Source: Ruminococcus flavefaciens (GTDB lineage Bacteria; Bacillota; Clostridia; Oscillospirales; Ruminococcaceae). Taken from it: DNA of 59,680 nucleotides. The stretch is taken from NCBI GenBank assembly GCA_002309635.1, contig DBXO01000015.1:1573-61252 (forward strand). The letters run 5' to 3'. The notes under the pieces are model-generated. The model made no database searches. It had not been told where the DNA came from and worked only from the letters and a program-made list of their open reading frames with translations. Below are positions 22,933 through 31,314 of the stretch, in pieces. The position numbers were made by a program, and so were the translations under genes. Within the stretch, counting starts at the first letter, position 1. Every line of letters starts with the position of its first letter.

Positions 22933-23637
22933 ATGATAGGCGGCACCTTGGATCTGGCAACATTCATGAAATATTTCTCCCGTATAGCGACCATACTCCT
23001 CGTTATACCCATACACGAATCGGCTCACGGCCTCATGGCGAAGTGGCTGGGCGACGACACTGCCCTCAGGCAGGGAAGGATATCCCTTAACCCCTTTGTC
23101 CACCTGGATCCTCTCGGAACCGTACTCATGGTGCTTGGCGGCTTCGGCTGGGCAAAGCCCGTACCCGTAAATCCCGTCAGGTTCAAGCATTACCGCGCAG
23201 GCTTTGCGCTCACGGCTCTTGCGGGACCTGTTTCAAACCTTATAGCTTCGTTTCTTGCGGCGCTTGCCTTTGCTATAATCTTACAGACCAAAAGCGGTGA
23301 GGCAGGCTTGTTGAAGCTTGTTACAGAGCAGTACGACACTATGGCATGCGTGCTTCTGCTGCTTCAGTTCCTTGTCGTTGTCAACATAGGACTTGCGCTG
23401 TTCAATCTGATACCCTGTCCGCCTCTTGACGGCTTCAATATACTCCGCGCGTTCACTCCCGAAAGGTTTGACCGCTGGATCTATCAGCACCAGAGAGAGA
23501 TAAACTACGTGTTCATGACTGTCCTCATCGTCATGAATATAGTGCCGAGCAAGTATTCTCCGCTTTCCATAGCCGCAGAGAAGCTGTACTATGTTATGAT
23601 GAGAGCAGTATTTGCACTTGTCGGTCTTTTTGTCTGA
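22933..23637 (+). CDS. Site-2 protease family (M50) membrane metallopeptidase
   Basis: 234 residues with about five hydrophobic segments. The zinc motif H-E-S-A-H-G is near residue 28 in the first helix, and the third ligand region N-L-I-P-C-P-P-L-D-G near 165. These short M50 proteins (YwhC/Rip3-like) cleave within or next to the membrane, often in signalling or membrane-protein turnover. It starts the operon that continues into scpA/scpB, and a catalytically altered paralogue follows immediately. Substrate unknown. Confidence 0.88.
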   Translation: MIGGTLDLATFMKYFSRIATILLVIPIHESAHGLMAKWLGDDTALRQGRISLNPFVHLDPLGTVLMVLGGFGWAKPVPVNPVRFKHYRAGFALTALAGPVSNLIASFLAALAFAIILQTKSGEAGLLKLVTEQYDTMACVLLLLQFLVVVNIGLALFNLIPCPPLDGFNILRAFTPERFDRWIYQHQREINYVFMTVLIVMNIVPSKYSPLSIAAEKLYYVMMRAVFALVGLFV

Positions 23638-23664
23638 AAAACATTTATATTAGGATAGATAGTG

Positions 23665-24381
23665 ATGCAGTTCAGATTATACAGATTTTTTCTTACTTTA
23701 TTGAGCAGAGGCATAGTACTTACCGCGCTTATGCCCGTTGCCTGCTATGCAAAGGCATGGACGGCAAAGAAGCTGGGCGACAGGACGCCCTTGTTCGAGG
23801 GCAGGCTCTCCCTTGATTTCCGCAGACATACCGACCGGTTCGGTATGCTGATGGTAATGGTGCTGGGCTTCGGCTGGAGCAGGGAGGTCAATATCGACGT
23901 ATCGAGGCTCAGGAATATGAAGCGGGACGTTACTCTCATATCCCTCGCTTCTCCTGTTACGTACCTCCTTATGTACGTGCTCCTGAGGAACGCAGCCAAT
24001 CTTGTGCTGTGCATAAACCCCGCCTCGTTTATACTGGCGAGCGTATATTTCGTTGTCAGAAAGGCGGCGTTCTCGGCGCTTTTCTTCGGCTTTATAGCCC
24101 TACTGCCAATACCGCCGCTTGACGGTTTCCACATATTCTACCAGTTCTCATGGCCGAAGTTCAGGCGCTGGTATTTCAAGAACTATCAGAAGATAACCAT
24201 GTGGTCGCAATACATACTCCTTGCGCTGTTCTTCATGGACAGCCTGACAGACGGTGAATTCTCCGTCCTCACACCCCTTGAAATGCTGTGGACCTTCCTT
24301 CTTGACAGGTTCATCTTCTTCAGTCCCGATTTCATGAAGTCAACAATGGAAATAATCGCCGAGCTCCTTTCGAGGGCTTAG
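23665..24381 (+). CDS. Degenerate M50-like membrane protein without the zinc motif
   Basis: 238 residues from ATG 23665 (AGGAT ahead; a GTG three bases earlier is possible). Helix pattern, the G-R-L-S-L-D-F-R-R-H-T-D-R-F-G loop, G-F-G-W and the C-terminal L-P-I-P-P-L-D-G-F-H all mirror the preceding M50 protease. Where that protein has H-E-S-A-H this one reads V-A-C-Y-A-K-A-W, so the catalytic His/Glu set is lost. The D-G ligand motif is kept. It is probably a tandem duplicate that became a pseudo-protease, perhaps a partner or substrate holder. This is inference; the motif loss is seen. Confidence 0.78.
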   Translation: MQFRLYRFFLTLLSRGIVLTALMPVACYAKAWTAKKLGDRTPLFEGRLSLDFRRHTDRFGMLMVMVLGFGWSREVNIDVSRLRNMKRDVTLISLASPVTYLLMYVLLRNAANLVLCINPASFILASVYFVVRKAAFSALFFGFIALLPIPPLDGFHIFYQFSWPKFRRWYFKNYQKITMWSQYILLALFFMDSLTDGEFSVLTPLEMLWTFLLDRFIFFSPDFMKSTMEIIAELLSRA

Positions 24382-24400
24382 TGTATCCTTACGGTGAAAT

Positions 24401-25156
24401 ATGGAAAGTATATCATTCAAGCTTGAGGTATTTGAAGGACCTCTCGACCTGCTGCTGAGCCTTATCGCCAAGCACAAGCTGAATATCTGCGATATCGAGA
24501 TATCAAAGCTGCTGGAGCAGTATCTGCTCTACATAGATCAGGCACACGAGCAGGATCTCGAACTTGCAGGCGAATTCCTTGAAATGGCTGCAAGGCTCAT
24601 ATATATCAAGACCGCGTCGCTGCTGCCCCAGCCCGAGGAGGCTGAGCAGATGAAGCGTGAGCTGGAGGGCGCCCTTATCGAGTACTCTCTCTGCAAGATC
24701 GCCGCAAAGCAGCTGGCGGACGCCTATGTGGGCGGAAATATCTTCGTCCGCAGCCCCATGAAGATAAAGGCTGATATGACCTATACCCTTGTGCATGAGC
24801 CGGAGAGGCTCGCCATTGCCTACAGCGCCATATCCCTCAAGACCATAAAGTCCGAGCATGCAAAGCTCCACGTGGAGAACAAGATAAACTCAGTGGTCAA
24901 GCGGCGTATCGTTTCGGTAATGTCAAAGGTCGTCCATGTGCTCCGCGAACTGTACACAACCGGCGAGGTATATATGGATAAGCTCTATGACGGAGTTACC
25001 GACCGCTCGGAGAGAGTTGCCACCTTCCTTGCGGTGCTGGAGCTGACAAGGTCGGGCAGGATAACCATAAGCGACGATAATATGATGATATTCTTCAAGG
25101 GAAGAAAGAACGGAGTGAAAAAATCTTGGAGATCAAAGAAAAGCTCGGAGCAATAG
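24401..25156 (+). CDS. scpA: Segregation and condensation protein A
   Basis: 251 residues, the normal length of the kleisin ScpA, which links the heads of SMC and recruits ScpB for chromosome condensation and segregation. The N-terminal F-E-G-P-L-D-L-L-L-S-L-I motif, the A-x-E-F-L-x-M-A-A-x-L-I-Y-I-K-T block and the C-terminal winged helix are all present. The ATG at 24401 lacks a strong ribosome site, so translation may depend on the upstream gene. Its last 31 nt overlap scpB. Confidence 0.95.
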   Translation: MESISFKLEVFEGPLDLLLSLIAKHKLNICDIEISKLLEQYLLYIDQAHEQDLELAGEFLEMAARLIYIKTASLLPQPEEAEQMKRELEGALIEYSLCKIAAKQLADAYVGGNIFVRSPMKIKADMTYTLVHEPERLAIAYSAISLKTIKSEHAKLHVENKINSVVKRRIVSVMSKVVHVLRELYTTGEVYMDKLYDGVTDRSERVATFLAVLELTRSGRITISDDNMMIFFKGRKNGVKKSWRSKKSSEQ

Positions 25157-25707
25157 AGGCTATACTCTTTGCAAGCGGCGAGCCCATAGAGATATACCGC
25201 CTCTCCGAAGCGAGCGGAGTTGACGCGGGAACGCTCCCGTCCATGATAAGACTGCTCAACGAGCGCTACGAGGACTACGGCAGCGGAATAATCATAAAAA
25301 AGCTGGACAGCAGCTATCAGATGTGTACCCGCGAAGAGTATGCAGAGCAGATAAGAGCCGCTCTCGAGACAAAACGTGCGGCTCCGCTGTCAAATGCGGC
25401 AATGGAGGCTCTTACCATTATCGCCTACAATCAGCCCGTTTCCAAGGGCTTCGTGGAAAATGTAAGAGGTATAGACAGCTCGTCTGTAATAAACAACCTT
25501 GTGGAAAAGGGGCTCGTTGAAGAAGCGGGACGCCTTGACGTTCCGGGAAAGCCCATAGTCTACAGGACAACCTCCGTATTCCTGAGAAGCTTCGGACTCA
25601 GCTCCACAGCCGATCTGCCGCCGCTTCCGGGACAGAGCGACCTTGTTCTCGAAACAGAGGACGAGTTCATCGGCAGGGAGCTTGACGAATCTCAGCAGGA
25701 CAAGTAA
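25126..25707 (+). CDS. scpB: Segregation and condensation protein B
   Basis: 193 residues, starting at a TTG (25126) inside the end of scpA, with GGAG 10 nt upstream. ScpB is a dimer of tandem winged helices that binds ScpA. Motifs I-L-F-A-S-G-E-P-I, A-L-T-I-I-A-Y-N-Q-P-V and G-I-D-S are typical. The overlap and rare start suggest translational coupling that keeps the two subunits in ratio. It is followed by DUF2953, as in many Firmicutes. Confidence 0.95.
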   Translation: MEIKEKLGAIEAILFASGEPIEIYRLSEASGVDAGTLPSMIRLLNERYEDYGSGIIIKKLDSSYQMCTREEYAEQIRAALETKRAAPLSNAAMEALTIIAYNQPVSKGFVENVRGIDSSSVINNLVEKGLVEEAGRLDVPGKPIVYRTTSVFLRSFGLSSTADLPPLPGQSDLVLETEDEFIGRELDESQQDK

Positions 25708-25782
25708 GAACCTGTCATCATCAACGTATCAGCAGCTGCATTAAATACAGCATTCATTTGAAAACAGAAAGGAGCGGCAGGA

Positions 25783-26712
25783 ATGATCGTACTGAAAATT
25801 CTGCTGTATATACTTCTTGCCGTTCTCGGCATAATACTTCTTGTACTGATAACTCCCGCAGGGGGAGAGTTCAGCTACATCGACGGGAAGTTCAGCTATA
25901 AGATCAGGCTCTGGATAATAAATATCATGGACTCGGAGGGCGGAGGCCTTTATGGCTGGTGGAAAAAGCGGAAGGCAAAGAAGAAGGACAAGCCGCAGAA
26001 ACCTAAAAAGCCAAAGCCTGTTAAGGAAAAGAAGTCAAAGAAGAAAAAGGAAAAAGAAAAGTATGAGTGGGAGCAGGAGCCTGACGATATTCCCGTTAAC
26101 GCCCCGGCGACTGATATAACGCAGCCTGAGCCCACAGAGGAAACAGTGCATGAGCCTGATGAAGCCGGTGCGCCCAGTCCCGAAAACGCAGCCTCAGAAG
26201 AAGAAACCGGGAAAAAGAAGGACAAAAAGAAGAAAAAGGACGAAGATGATGACGTTATCTTCCCGGATGAGGAAGAAAACAGCGATGAGGACGACGGAAA
26301 GAAGTCACTCAGCGACAAGATAGAGTTCATAGTGGGCATATGGGAAAGCGCCCAGCGCCCTATGCTCAAAATATTCAAGGGCTTCAGGCTGAAGGATCTG
26401 TACATCGATTTCGTCATTGCCGACGAGGACGCATATGACTGCGCACTGAAATACGGCAGATATTCCACACTTGTGTTCAACGGGATAGCCTTTTTCAGCC
26501 AGCTGTTCACAGTAAGGCTGAAGACCGTTGACGTCCGCCCGCAGTTCGGCGTATCAAAGGGACGCTGGGACGCCGCGGGAAAGCTGTATTTCCGTCTTGG
26601 AACAGTGGTTATTGCAGGAGCATGGTTCCTGATAACATATCTTTTCAGGTCGTTCATACCCGAAAAGCTCAGAAAACGCAGAATGAAAAAAACCGCCGCA
26701 AGGCAGAAGTGA
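25783..26712 (+). CDS. DUF2953 family protein
   Basis: 309 residues. One N-terminal hydrophobic segment (about 4-24) is followed by an F-S-Y-I-D-G-K-F-S-Y strand. Next comes a long low-complexity middle (residues 65-175), first Lys/Pro-rich then Asp/Glu-rich. The DUF2953 core follows (about 190-275, with A-x-x-Y-G-R-Y-S-T-L), then a C-terminal hydrophobic stretch with a basic tail. The family sits beside scpB and the sporulation gene ytfJ/gerW across Firmicutes and is linked to sporulation only by that context. The charged middle is unusually long. Confidence 0.8.
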   Translation: MIVLKILLYILLAVLGIILLVLITPAGGEFSYIDGKFSYKIRLWIINIMDSEGGGLYGWWKKRKAKKKDKPQKPKKPKPVKEKKSKKKKEKEKYEWEQEPDDIPVNAPATDITQPEPTEETVHEPDEAGAPSPENAASEEETGKKKDKKKKKDEDDDVIFPDEEENSDEDDGKKSLSDKIEFIVGIWESAQRPMLKIFKGFRLKDLYIDFVIADEDAYDCALKYGRYSTLVFNGIAFFSQLFTVRLKTVDVRPQFGVSKGRWDAAGKLYFRLGTVVIAGAWFLITYLFRSFIPEKLRKRRMKKTAARQK

Positions 26713-26722
26713 GGTATATATC

Positions 26723-27157
26723 ATGAGTGCAAACAATACACCTGTAAGCGATCTTTTGGGAATCTCCATTGAAAAGATCAAGGAAATGGCAGACGTTAAT
26801 TCCATAATCGGCGAACCCATAAAGCTTCCCGACGGAACTACCATAATCCCCGTTTCAAAGGTAAGCTACGGCTTTGCGTCGGGCGGTTCAGATCTTCCGT
26901 CGAAGTACGACAAGGACCTTTTCGGCGGCGGAGCAGGCGCGGGAGTTTCCATAAAGCCCGAGGGATTCCTTGTGATAGCTCCCGACGGTTCGGCAAAGAT
27001 GGTCAATATGGAGGGCTCGAACGATCCTATCAGCAACGCTATCGAGAAAATGCCTGCTATCATAGATAAGGTAAGCGGCTTCATAAGCAAGAAAAAGGGC
27101 GGAAATCCCGACACAAAGACATCGGACATCACCGACGGCTCGGTTAAGATCAACTGA
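26723..27157 (+). CDS. gerW: GerW/YtfJ family sporulation protein
   Basis: 144 residues. The family signature is clear: N-S-I-I-G-E-P-I, T-I-I-P-V-S-K-V-S-Y-G-F, then a Gly-rich F-G-G-G-A-G-A-G-V-S-I-K-P. In Bacillus, GerW is a spore protein needed for normal germination. RBS GAGGTATAT precedes the ATG. Its place between DUF2953 and a D-Ala carboxypeptidase matches the conserved sporulation-linked block of Clostridia. It supports some sporulation capacity. Confidence 0.9.
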   Translation: MSANNTPVSDLLGISIEKIKEMADVNSIIGEPIKLPDGTTIIPVSKVSYGFASGGSDLPSKYDKDLFGGGAGAGVSIKPEGFLVIAPDGSAKMVNMEGSNDPISNAIEKMPAIIDKVSGFISKKKGGNPDTKTSDITDGSVKIN

Positions 27158-27216
27158 GAATAAAAAAATATGACATGGCATATCCTTTAGCATAGTAATT
27201 ATGCGGAGGTGCGCAT

Positions 27217-28371
27217 GTGAAAAGACTTATATCTGTATTTGCGGCAGCTTTTGTAACGGCTCCCATGCTGTGCGCCGTTACGGCTTTCGGCGGTGAGGTA
27301 CCTGAAATATCGGCAAAAGCCGCTGTGCTTATCTCTGCCGATACGGGAGAGGTGGTATACGGCCGCAACGCTGCCGAAAAACTACCCATGGCAAGTACTA
27401 CGAAGATAATGACGGCTCTGCTGTGTCTTGAAAGCGGCGGGCTGTATGACGAGTTCAAGGCAGACAGTCAGGCTATAAAGGTTGAGGGCTCCTCGATGGG
27501 GCTGCGTGAGGGCGACAGGGTCACGAAATATGCCCTGTGCTGCGGAATGCTCCTGCCCTCGGGAAATGACGCCGCCAATGCGGCTGCTGTCAGGACAGCG
27601 GGCAGTATCGAAGCCTTTGCGGAGCTTATGAATCAGCGTGCGCGGGAAATGGGTCTTTCAAGGACGTTTTTCGTTACTCCCTCGGGACTTGACGGCGAGG
27701 GACATGGTTCGTCAGCTGCGGATATGGCCCTGCTTGCGCGGGAGGCTCTTAAGAACGAGATTTTCCGTGATATATGCTCAAGGGAGAGTATAAAGGTGAG
27801 CTTCGGCGATCCGCCGTATGAAAGGCGGCTCGTGAACACTAACAGGCTCCTGTCCATGTGCGAGGGAGTTTACGGCGTAAAGACAGGCTTTACCGATGAG
27901 GCGGGGCGCTGTCTCGTATCTGCCTGCGAGCGTGACGGGAAAAGGCTCATATGCGTTACCCTCAATGACCCGGATGACTGGAACGACCATATTTCCCTGT
28001 ATGATTACGGCTTTGATATTGTCAGGGAGCTTGAATTTGACCTCCCGACGGATATCACGGCCGATATAGCGGGAGGAGCTGATGACAGGCTGAGACTGGT
28101 TCCTGGAAAGGGCAGCTGTTCCGTGACTACACTGGCGGGAAGCGCCGGTGATATTACATATACGGTCCTGAGACCGCCGTTTCTGTATGCTCCCGTAAGG
28201 TCGGGGGAAAAGGTCGGGGAGCTCAGGATAAGCTTCCTCGGACGGGAGGTGGACACTGTTCCTCTCTATGCCGCGGATGACGCTGAAAAAGCAGCTCCTG
28301 AGGCCGCAAAAGTCAAAAAAGGTATTTTCAGAAGGCTGAAGGAATTTCTCGGGATGATTTTCTCCCGTTAA
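27217..28371 (+). CDS. D-alanyl-D-alanine carboxypeptidase (DacF/DacB type)
   Basis: 384 residues with a GTG start preceded by GGAGGTG. A signal peptide covers about residues 1-24. Class A low-molecular-mass PBP motifs: S-T-T-K (60-63, Ser60 nucleophile), S-G-N (115-117) and K-T-G (222-224). A C-terminal beta domain and basic amphipathic tail follow (R-R-L-K-E-F-L-G-M-I-F). It removes the last D-Ala from peptidoglycan stem peptides outside the membrane and so limits cross-linking. Beside gerW, the sporulation-type DacF/DacB role is likely. Confidence 0.92.
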   Translation: MKRLISVFAAAFVTAPMLCAVTAFGGEVPEISAKAAVLISADTGEVVYGRNAAEKLPMASTTKIMTALLCLESGGLYDEFKADSQAIKVEGSSMGLREGDRVTKYALCCGMLLPSGNDAANAAAVRTAGSIEAFAELMNQRAREMGLSRTFFVTPSGLDGEGHGSSAADMALLAREALKNEIFRDICSRESIKVSFGDPPYERRLVNTNRLLSMCEGVYGVKTGFTDEAGRCLVSACERDGKRLICVTLNDPDDWNDHISLYDYGFDIVRELEFDLPTDITADIAGGADDRLRLVPGKGSCSVTTLAGSAGDITYTVLRPPFLYAPVRSGEKVGELRISFLGREVDTVPLYAADDAEKAAPEAAKVKKGIFRRLKEFLGMIFSR

Positions 28372-28384
28372 GGAAAGGTTTAAA

Positions 28385-29116
28385 GTGGAAAAGATAAGAA
28401 TTCAGAAAATGATCGCCGACAGCGGCGTATGCTCCCGCAGAAAAGCAGAGGAGCTCATATCACAGGGCAGGGTAAAGCTCAACGGTCACCCCGTAAAGCT
28501 GGGCGACAAGTGCGGCTTCAGGGATCTCATAACTGTTGACGGCGAGCGTATAGCCATGCCGAGGAAAAAGAGCTTCCTGTACCTTATGATGAACAAGCCG
28601 AGAGGCTATGTTACCACAGTGTCCGACGAACTGGACAGACGCTGCGTCATGGACCTGCTCGGCGATGTTGAGGAAAGAGTATATCCCGTGGGACGTCTCG
28701 ACCGTAATTCGGAGGGACTTCTCCTGTTTACCAACGACGGTGAATTTGCAAACAGCATCATGCACCCAAGCCGTCATATATCAAAGACCTACCGCGTTAC
28801 TGTCCGCCCCGGCATCAATGACGAGCAGCTTATACAGCTCTCGGAGGGCGTTGAGATCGACGGCAGGAAGACCCTCCCCGCCACAGTTGTGGTAAAGGAA
28901 AAGGATGAGGGCAGAGTAGTGCTGCTTATCACCATAAAAGAGGGCAGGAACCGTCAGATACGAAAGATGTGCGAGGCTGTGGGACTTGAAGTCGCAAGGC
29001 TCCGCCGTATAAGCATAGGACCTCTCAAGCTGGGCATGCTGAAGCCGGGTACTTACCGCGAGCTGACAGCCGAGGAGCTAAGAGCCATACGCAACGCTAT
29101 CGGCAAGGAGAAGTAA
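28385..29116 (+). CDS. rluB: rRNA pseudouridine synthase, RluB/RsuA family
   Basis: 243 residues, GTG start after AAGGTT. The N-terminal S4 RNA-binding domain covers residues 1-60. The catalytic core has G-R-L-D-R-N-S-E-G-L with Asp106 as the pseudouridylation nucleophile, then R-Q-I-R-K-M. It converts a uridine in 23S rRNA, position 2605 in RluB. The dacB-rluB neighbourhood matches Bacillus and Clostridia. Two nucleotides separate it from the next ORF. Confidence 0.92.
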   Translation: MEKIRIQKMIADSGVCSRRKAEELISQGRVKLNGHPVKLGDKCGFRDLITVDGERIAMPRKKSFLYLMMNKPRGYVTTVSDELDRRCVMDLLGDVEERVYPVGRLDRNSEGLLLFTNDGEFANSIMHPSRHISKTYRVTVRPGINDEQLIQLSEGVEIDGRKTLPATVVVKEKDEGRVVLLITIKEGRNRQIRKMCEAVGLEVARLRRISIGPLKLGMLKPGTYRELTAEELRAIRNAIGKEK

Positions 29117-29117
29117 A

Positions 29118-29498
29118 ATGCTGGAGATACAGGAAAGGTTCGATACTGCCGGCTATGAAAAGCTCAGGGAAGCCGCAGGCAGCGCCGTACTCCATATCAC
29201 GGAGGCTCTCGACAGGGAGGCTGTCATAGGCTTCATAGCCTACTCCTACGGTACCGAGAAGACCGTCGTGTACGATTACGACGACGGCGGCGACCTTATG
29301 CTCTGTGACGGGCTTGTCCGTTCGGTAATGCTGAAAAGCGTACTGAAAGGCATAAAGCATATGCTCTTCGAGCTTGACGACAGCAGCAAATTTGACGCAT
29401 TGAAGAAGCTTCGCTTTGTAAGCGGTGACAGCAGACTGTGCAGCGACCTTGACAGCTTCATGAACGGCTGTCAGAGCTGCAAGAACAAGAAAGAATAA
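29118..29498 (+). CDS. Conserved hypothetical, 126 residues
   Basis: It begins 2 nt after rluB, so the two are co-translated. The chain is acidic and soluble, mixed alpha/beta, with a C-terminal C-x-x-C (N-G-C-Q-S-C-K-N-K-K-E) that may bind metal. The middle (F-E-L-D-D-S-S-K-F-D-A-L-K-K-L-R-F-V) recalls the second half of a GNAT acetyltransferase, but the acetyl-CoA motif is not present. I do not recognise the family. Context suggests a housekeeping role. Confidence 0.6.
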   Translation: MLEIQERFDTAGYEKLREAAGSAVLHITEALDREAVIGFIAYSYGTEKTVVYDYDDGGDLMLCDGLVRSVMLKSVLKGIKHMLFELDDSSKFDALKKLRFVSGDSRLCSDLDSFMNGCQSCKNKKE

Positions 29499-29519
29499 AT
29501 ACGAAAGGACAGATCAGGA

Positions 29520-30467
29520 TTGCCAATCAGGATTTCTTCAGAGCTTCCTGCTTTCAAAACTCTTGGAAATGAAAATATATTCGTTATGTCGAAGGAAAGG
29601 GCAGAGCATCAGGATATCCGTCCGCTGAGAGTAGTGATACTCAATATTATGCCCAAGAAGATCGAAACGGAGTGCCAGCTCCTGAGACTTCTGAGTAACA
29701 CTCCGTTGCAGGTGGACGTTGATTTTCTGCAAATGGCTTCACATACGTCGAAAAATACATCGCACCACCACCTTGAAGCTTTCTACAAGACCTTTGACGA
29801 GATAGCAGAGGCCAGATACGACGGCATGATAATCACAGGTGCTCCCGTGGAGCTCCTCGATTATGAAAAAGTGGACTACTGGAAAGAGATATGCAGTATC
29901 ATGGAGTGGTCCAAGACCCACGTTTTCTCAACTATCTACATATGCTGGGCTGCTCAGGCGGGACTTTACTACCACTACGGCATACCGAAGTATACCCTCG
30001 ACCGCAAGATGTTCGGTATCTTTCCCCACAGGGCAGAGGTCAGCAACTGTCAGCTCCTGAGGGGCTTCGACGATATATTCTATGTGCCCCATTCGCGCAA
30101 TACCGAGGTCCGCAGAGCAGACATCGACCGCATTCCCCAGCTCGAGGTGCTTACCTCGTCGGATATAGCGGGAGTGCATATAGTTGCCAATAAAAACGGA
30201 AGACAATACTTCATAACAGGACATTCCGAGTATGACAGGGACACTATCGCAAACGAGTACAGACGTGATGTGGAAAAGGGTATCGACATACAGATACCGT
30301 ATAACTATTTCCCTGACGACGATCCCGGTAATATGCCAGTATTTTCATGGAGATGCACAGCAAACCTGATGTTCTCAAACTGGCTGAACTACTGCGTTTA
30401 TCAGAAAACTCCGTACAATCTGGAGGAGCTTGAGGTGCGCAACTGGAACTGGGAAACAAGTTTATAA
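29520..30467 (+). CDS. metAA: Homoserine O-acyltransferase, probably acetyl-CoA specific
   Basis: 315 residues, TTG start with AAAGGA ahead. It activates homoserine in methionine synthesis. Cys142 in I-C-W-A-A-Q-A-G is the nucleophile, and G-H-S-E-Y-D holds the catalytic His. Residue 111 is Glu (G-A-P-V-E); Glu here marks acetyl-CoA users and Gly marks succinyl-CoA users in the MetA family. So despite the common name succinyltransferase this enzyme should make O-acetylhomoserine. It is a standalone methionine gene at the end of the scp/dac operon. Confidence 0.92.
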   Translation: MPIRISSELPAFKTLGNENIFVMSKERAEHQDIRPLRVVILNIMPKKIETECQLLRLLSNTPLQVDVDFLQMASHTSKNTSHHHLEAFYKTFDEIAEARYDGMIITGAPVELLDYEKVDYWKEICSIMEWSKTHVFSTIYICWAAQAGLYYHYGIPKYTLDRKMFGIFPHRAEVSNCQLLRGFDDIFYVPHSRNTEVRRADIDRIPQLEVLTSSDIAGVHIVANKNGRQYFITGHSEYDRDTIANEYRRDVEKGIDIQIPYNYFPDDDPGNMPVFSWRCTANLMFSNWLNYCVYQKTPYNLEELEVRNWNWETSL

Positions 30468-30482
30468 ACGGAGGATAAAACA

Positions 30483-31160
30483 ATGGACGATATGTACAAC
30501 AATAACGGAAACAACTATGGCAACGGCGGATACGACAATAATTACGGCGGCTATGACAACAGCGGATACAATAACGGCAGCAGCGGCAACGGCTATTTCC
30601 CCGACGGCGAGTTCAAGGGAATGTACAATGAGAACGACAATATGGGACCCGTACAGAAGGGCGCAGGCCTTGCGATAGCGGCATTCGTCATATCCATAAT
30701 AAATATCGTACCCTGCTGCACGATGCTCAGTATCATATCCGTACCGCTCTGTCTCATCTTTGCAATAGTTTCACTTGCAGGCAGGAGAAAGGGCAAGGGC
30801 TTTGCCATAACGGCTATCATACTTTCCTTACTGGCAGGCCTGATGTTTGCGTACTACGGATATATGGCGTACAAGCTGGGACCTGATTACATGTACTTTA
30901 TAACAAATTCAGACCAGATAGTAGCCGATTACGAGGAGGACGGAACAATTCCCGAAAGATTCGAGAAGTACCGCGATCCCAAGTATGACAAGTACTGGGA
31001 GAAGAGCGGCTGCAAGTCCTTTGACGACTTCTTTGACAAGTTCGTTGAAAGCTACAAGAATAATAATCATATCGGTTCTGTCCCGGATACGGCAAACGAC
31101 GATGACGGCAAGGACAAGGATCAGCTTTCACGGCAGTATATTCCCGTATTTTCATATTGA
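30483..31160 (+). CDS. DUF4190-like membrane protein with Asn/Gly/Tyr-rich N-terminus
   Basis: 225 residues. The first 45 are a low-complexity Asn/Gly/Tyr repeat tail. Two DUF4190-type hydrophobic hairpins follow (about 62-100 and 107-128; G-x-A-I-A-A-F-V-I-S-I). The acidic C-terminus has repeated K-Y-D-K-Y-W motifs. Such proteins are common in Firmicutes and unassigned; the Asn/Gly tail could drive self-association. RBS GGAGG lies upstream. It is the last plus-strand gene before the long inverted repeat. Confidence 0.7.
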   Translation: MDDMYNNNGNNYGNGGYDNNYGGYDNSGYNNGSSGNGYFPDGEFKGMYNENDNMGPVQKGAGLAIAAFVISIINIVPCCTMLSIISVPLCLIFAIVSLAGRRKGKGFAITAIILSLLAGLMFAYYGYMAYKLGPDYMYFITNSDQIVADYEEDGTIPERFEKYRDPKYDKYWEKSGCKSFDDFFDKFVESYKNNNHIGSVPDTANDDDGKDKDQLSRQYIPVFSY

Positions 31161-31166
31161 TGCTAT

Positions 31167-31307
31167 AAGCACCCGGGAATTATGTGTGATACGCATAGGG
31201 ATGTATAAGTGAGAATTTATTGAGGAAGAACCCTTTTGAAAAAGGTTTCCCCCGGTAAGTTCCATATATACTTTTTTACGGGTACCGCACATAATTCCCG
31301 GGTGCTT
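31167..31307. repeat. Long inverted repeat element (MITE-like or nested terminator)
   Basis: A 20-bp perfect inverted repeat (AAGCACCCGGGAATTATGTG at 31167-31186 and its complement at 31288-31307) encloses about 100 nt. Inside is a smaller AACCCTTTT/AAAAAGGTT hairpin. The right end runs into TTTTT, so it can also end both convergent genes. The perfect ends and the size would suit a small non-autonomous insertion; no target duplication is obvious. Confidence 0.6.
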
Positions 31308-31314
31308 TTTTATG

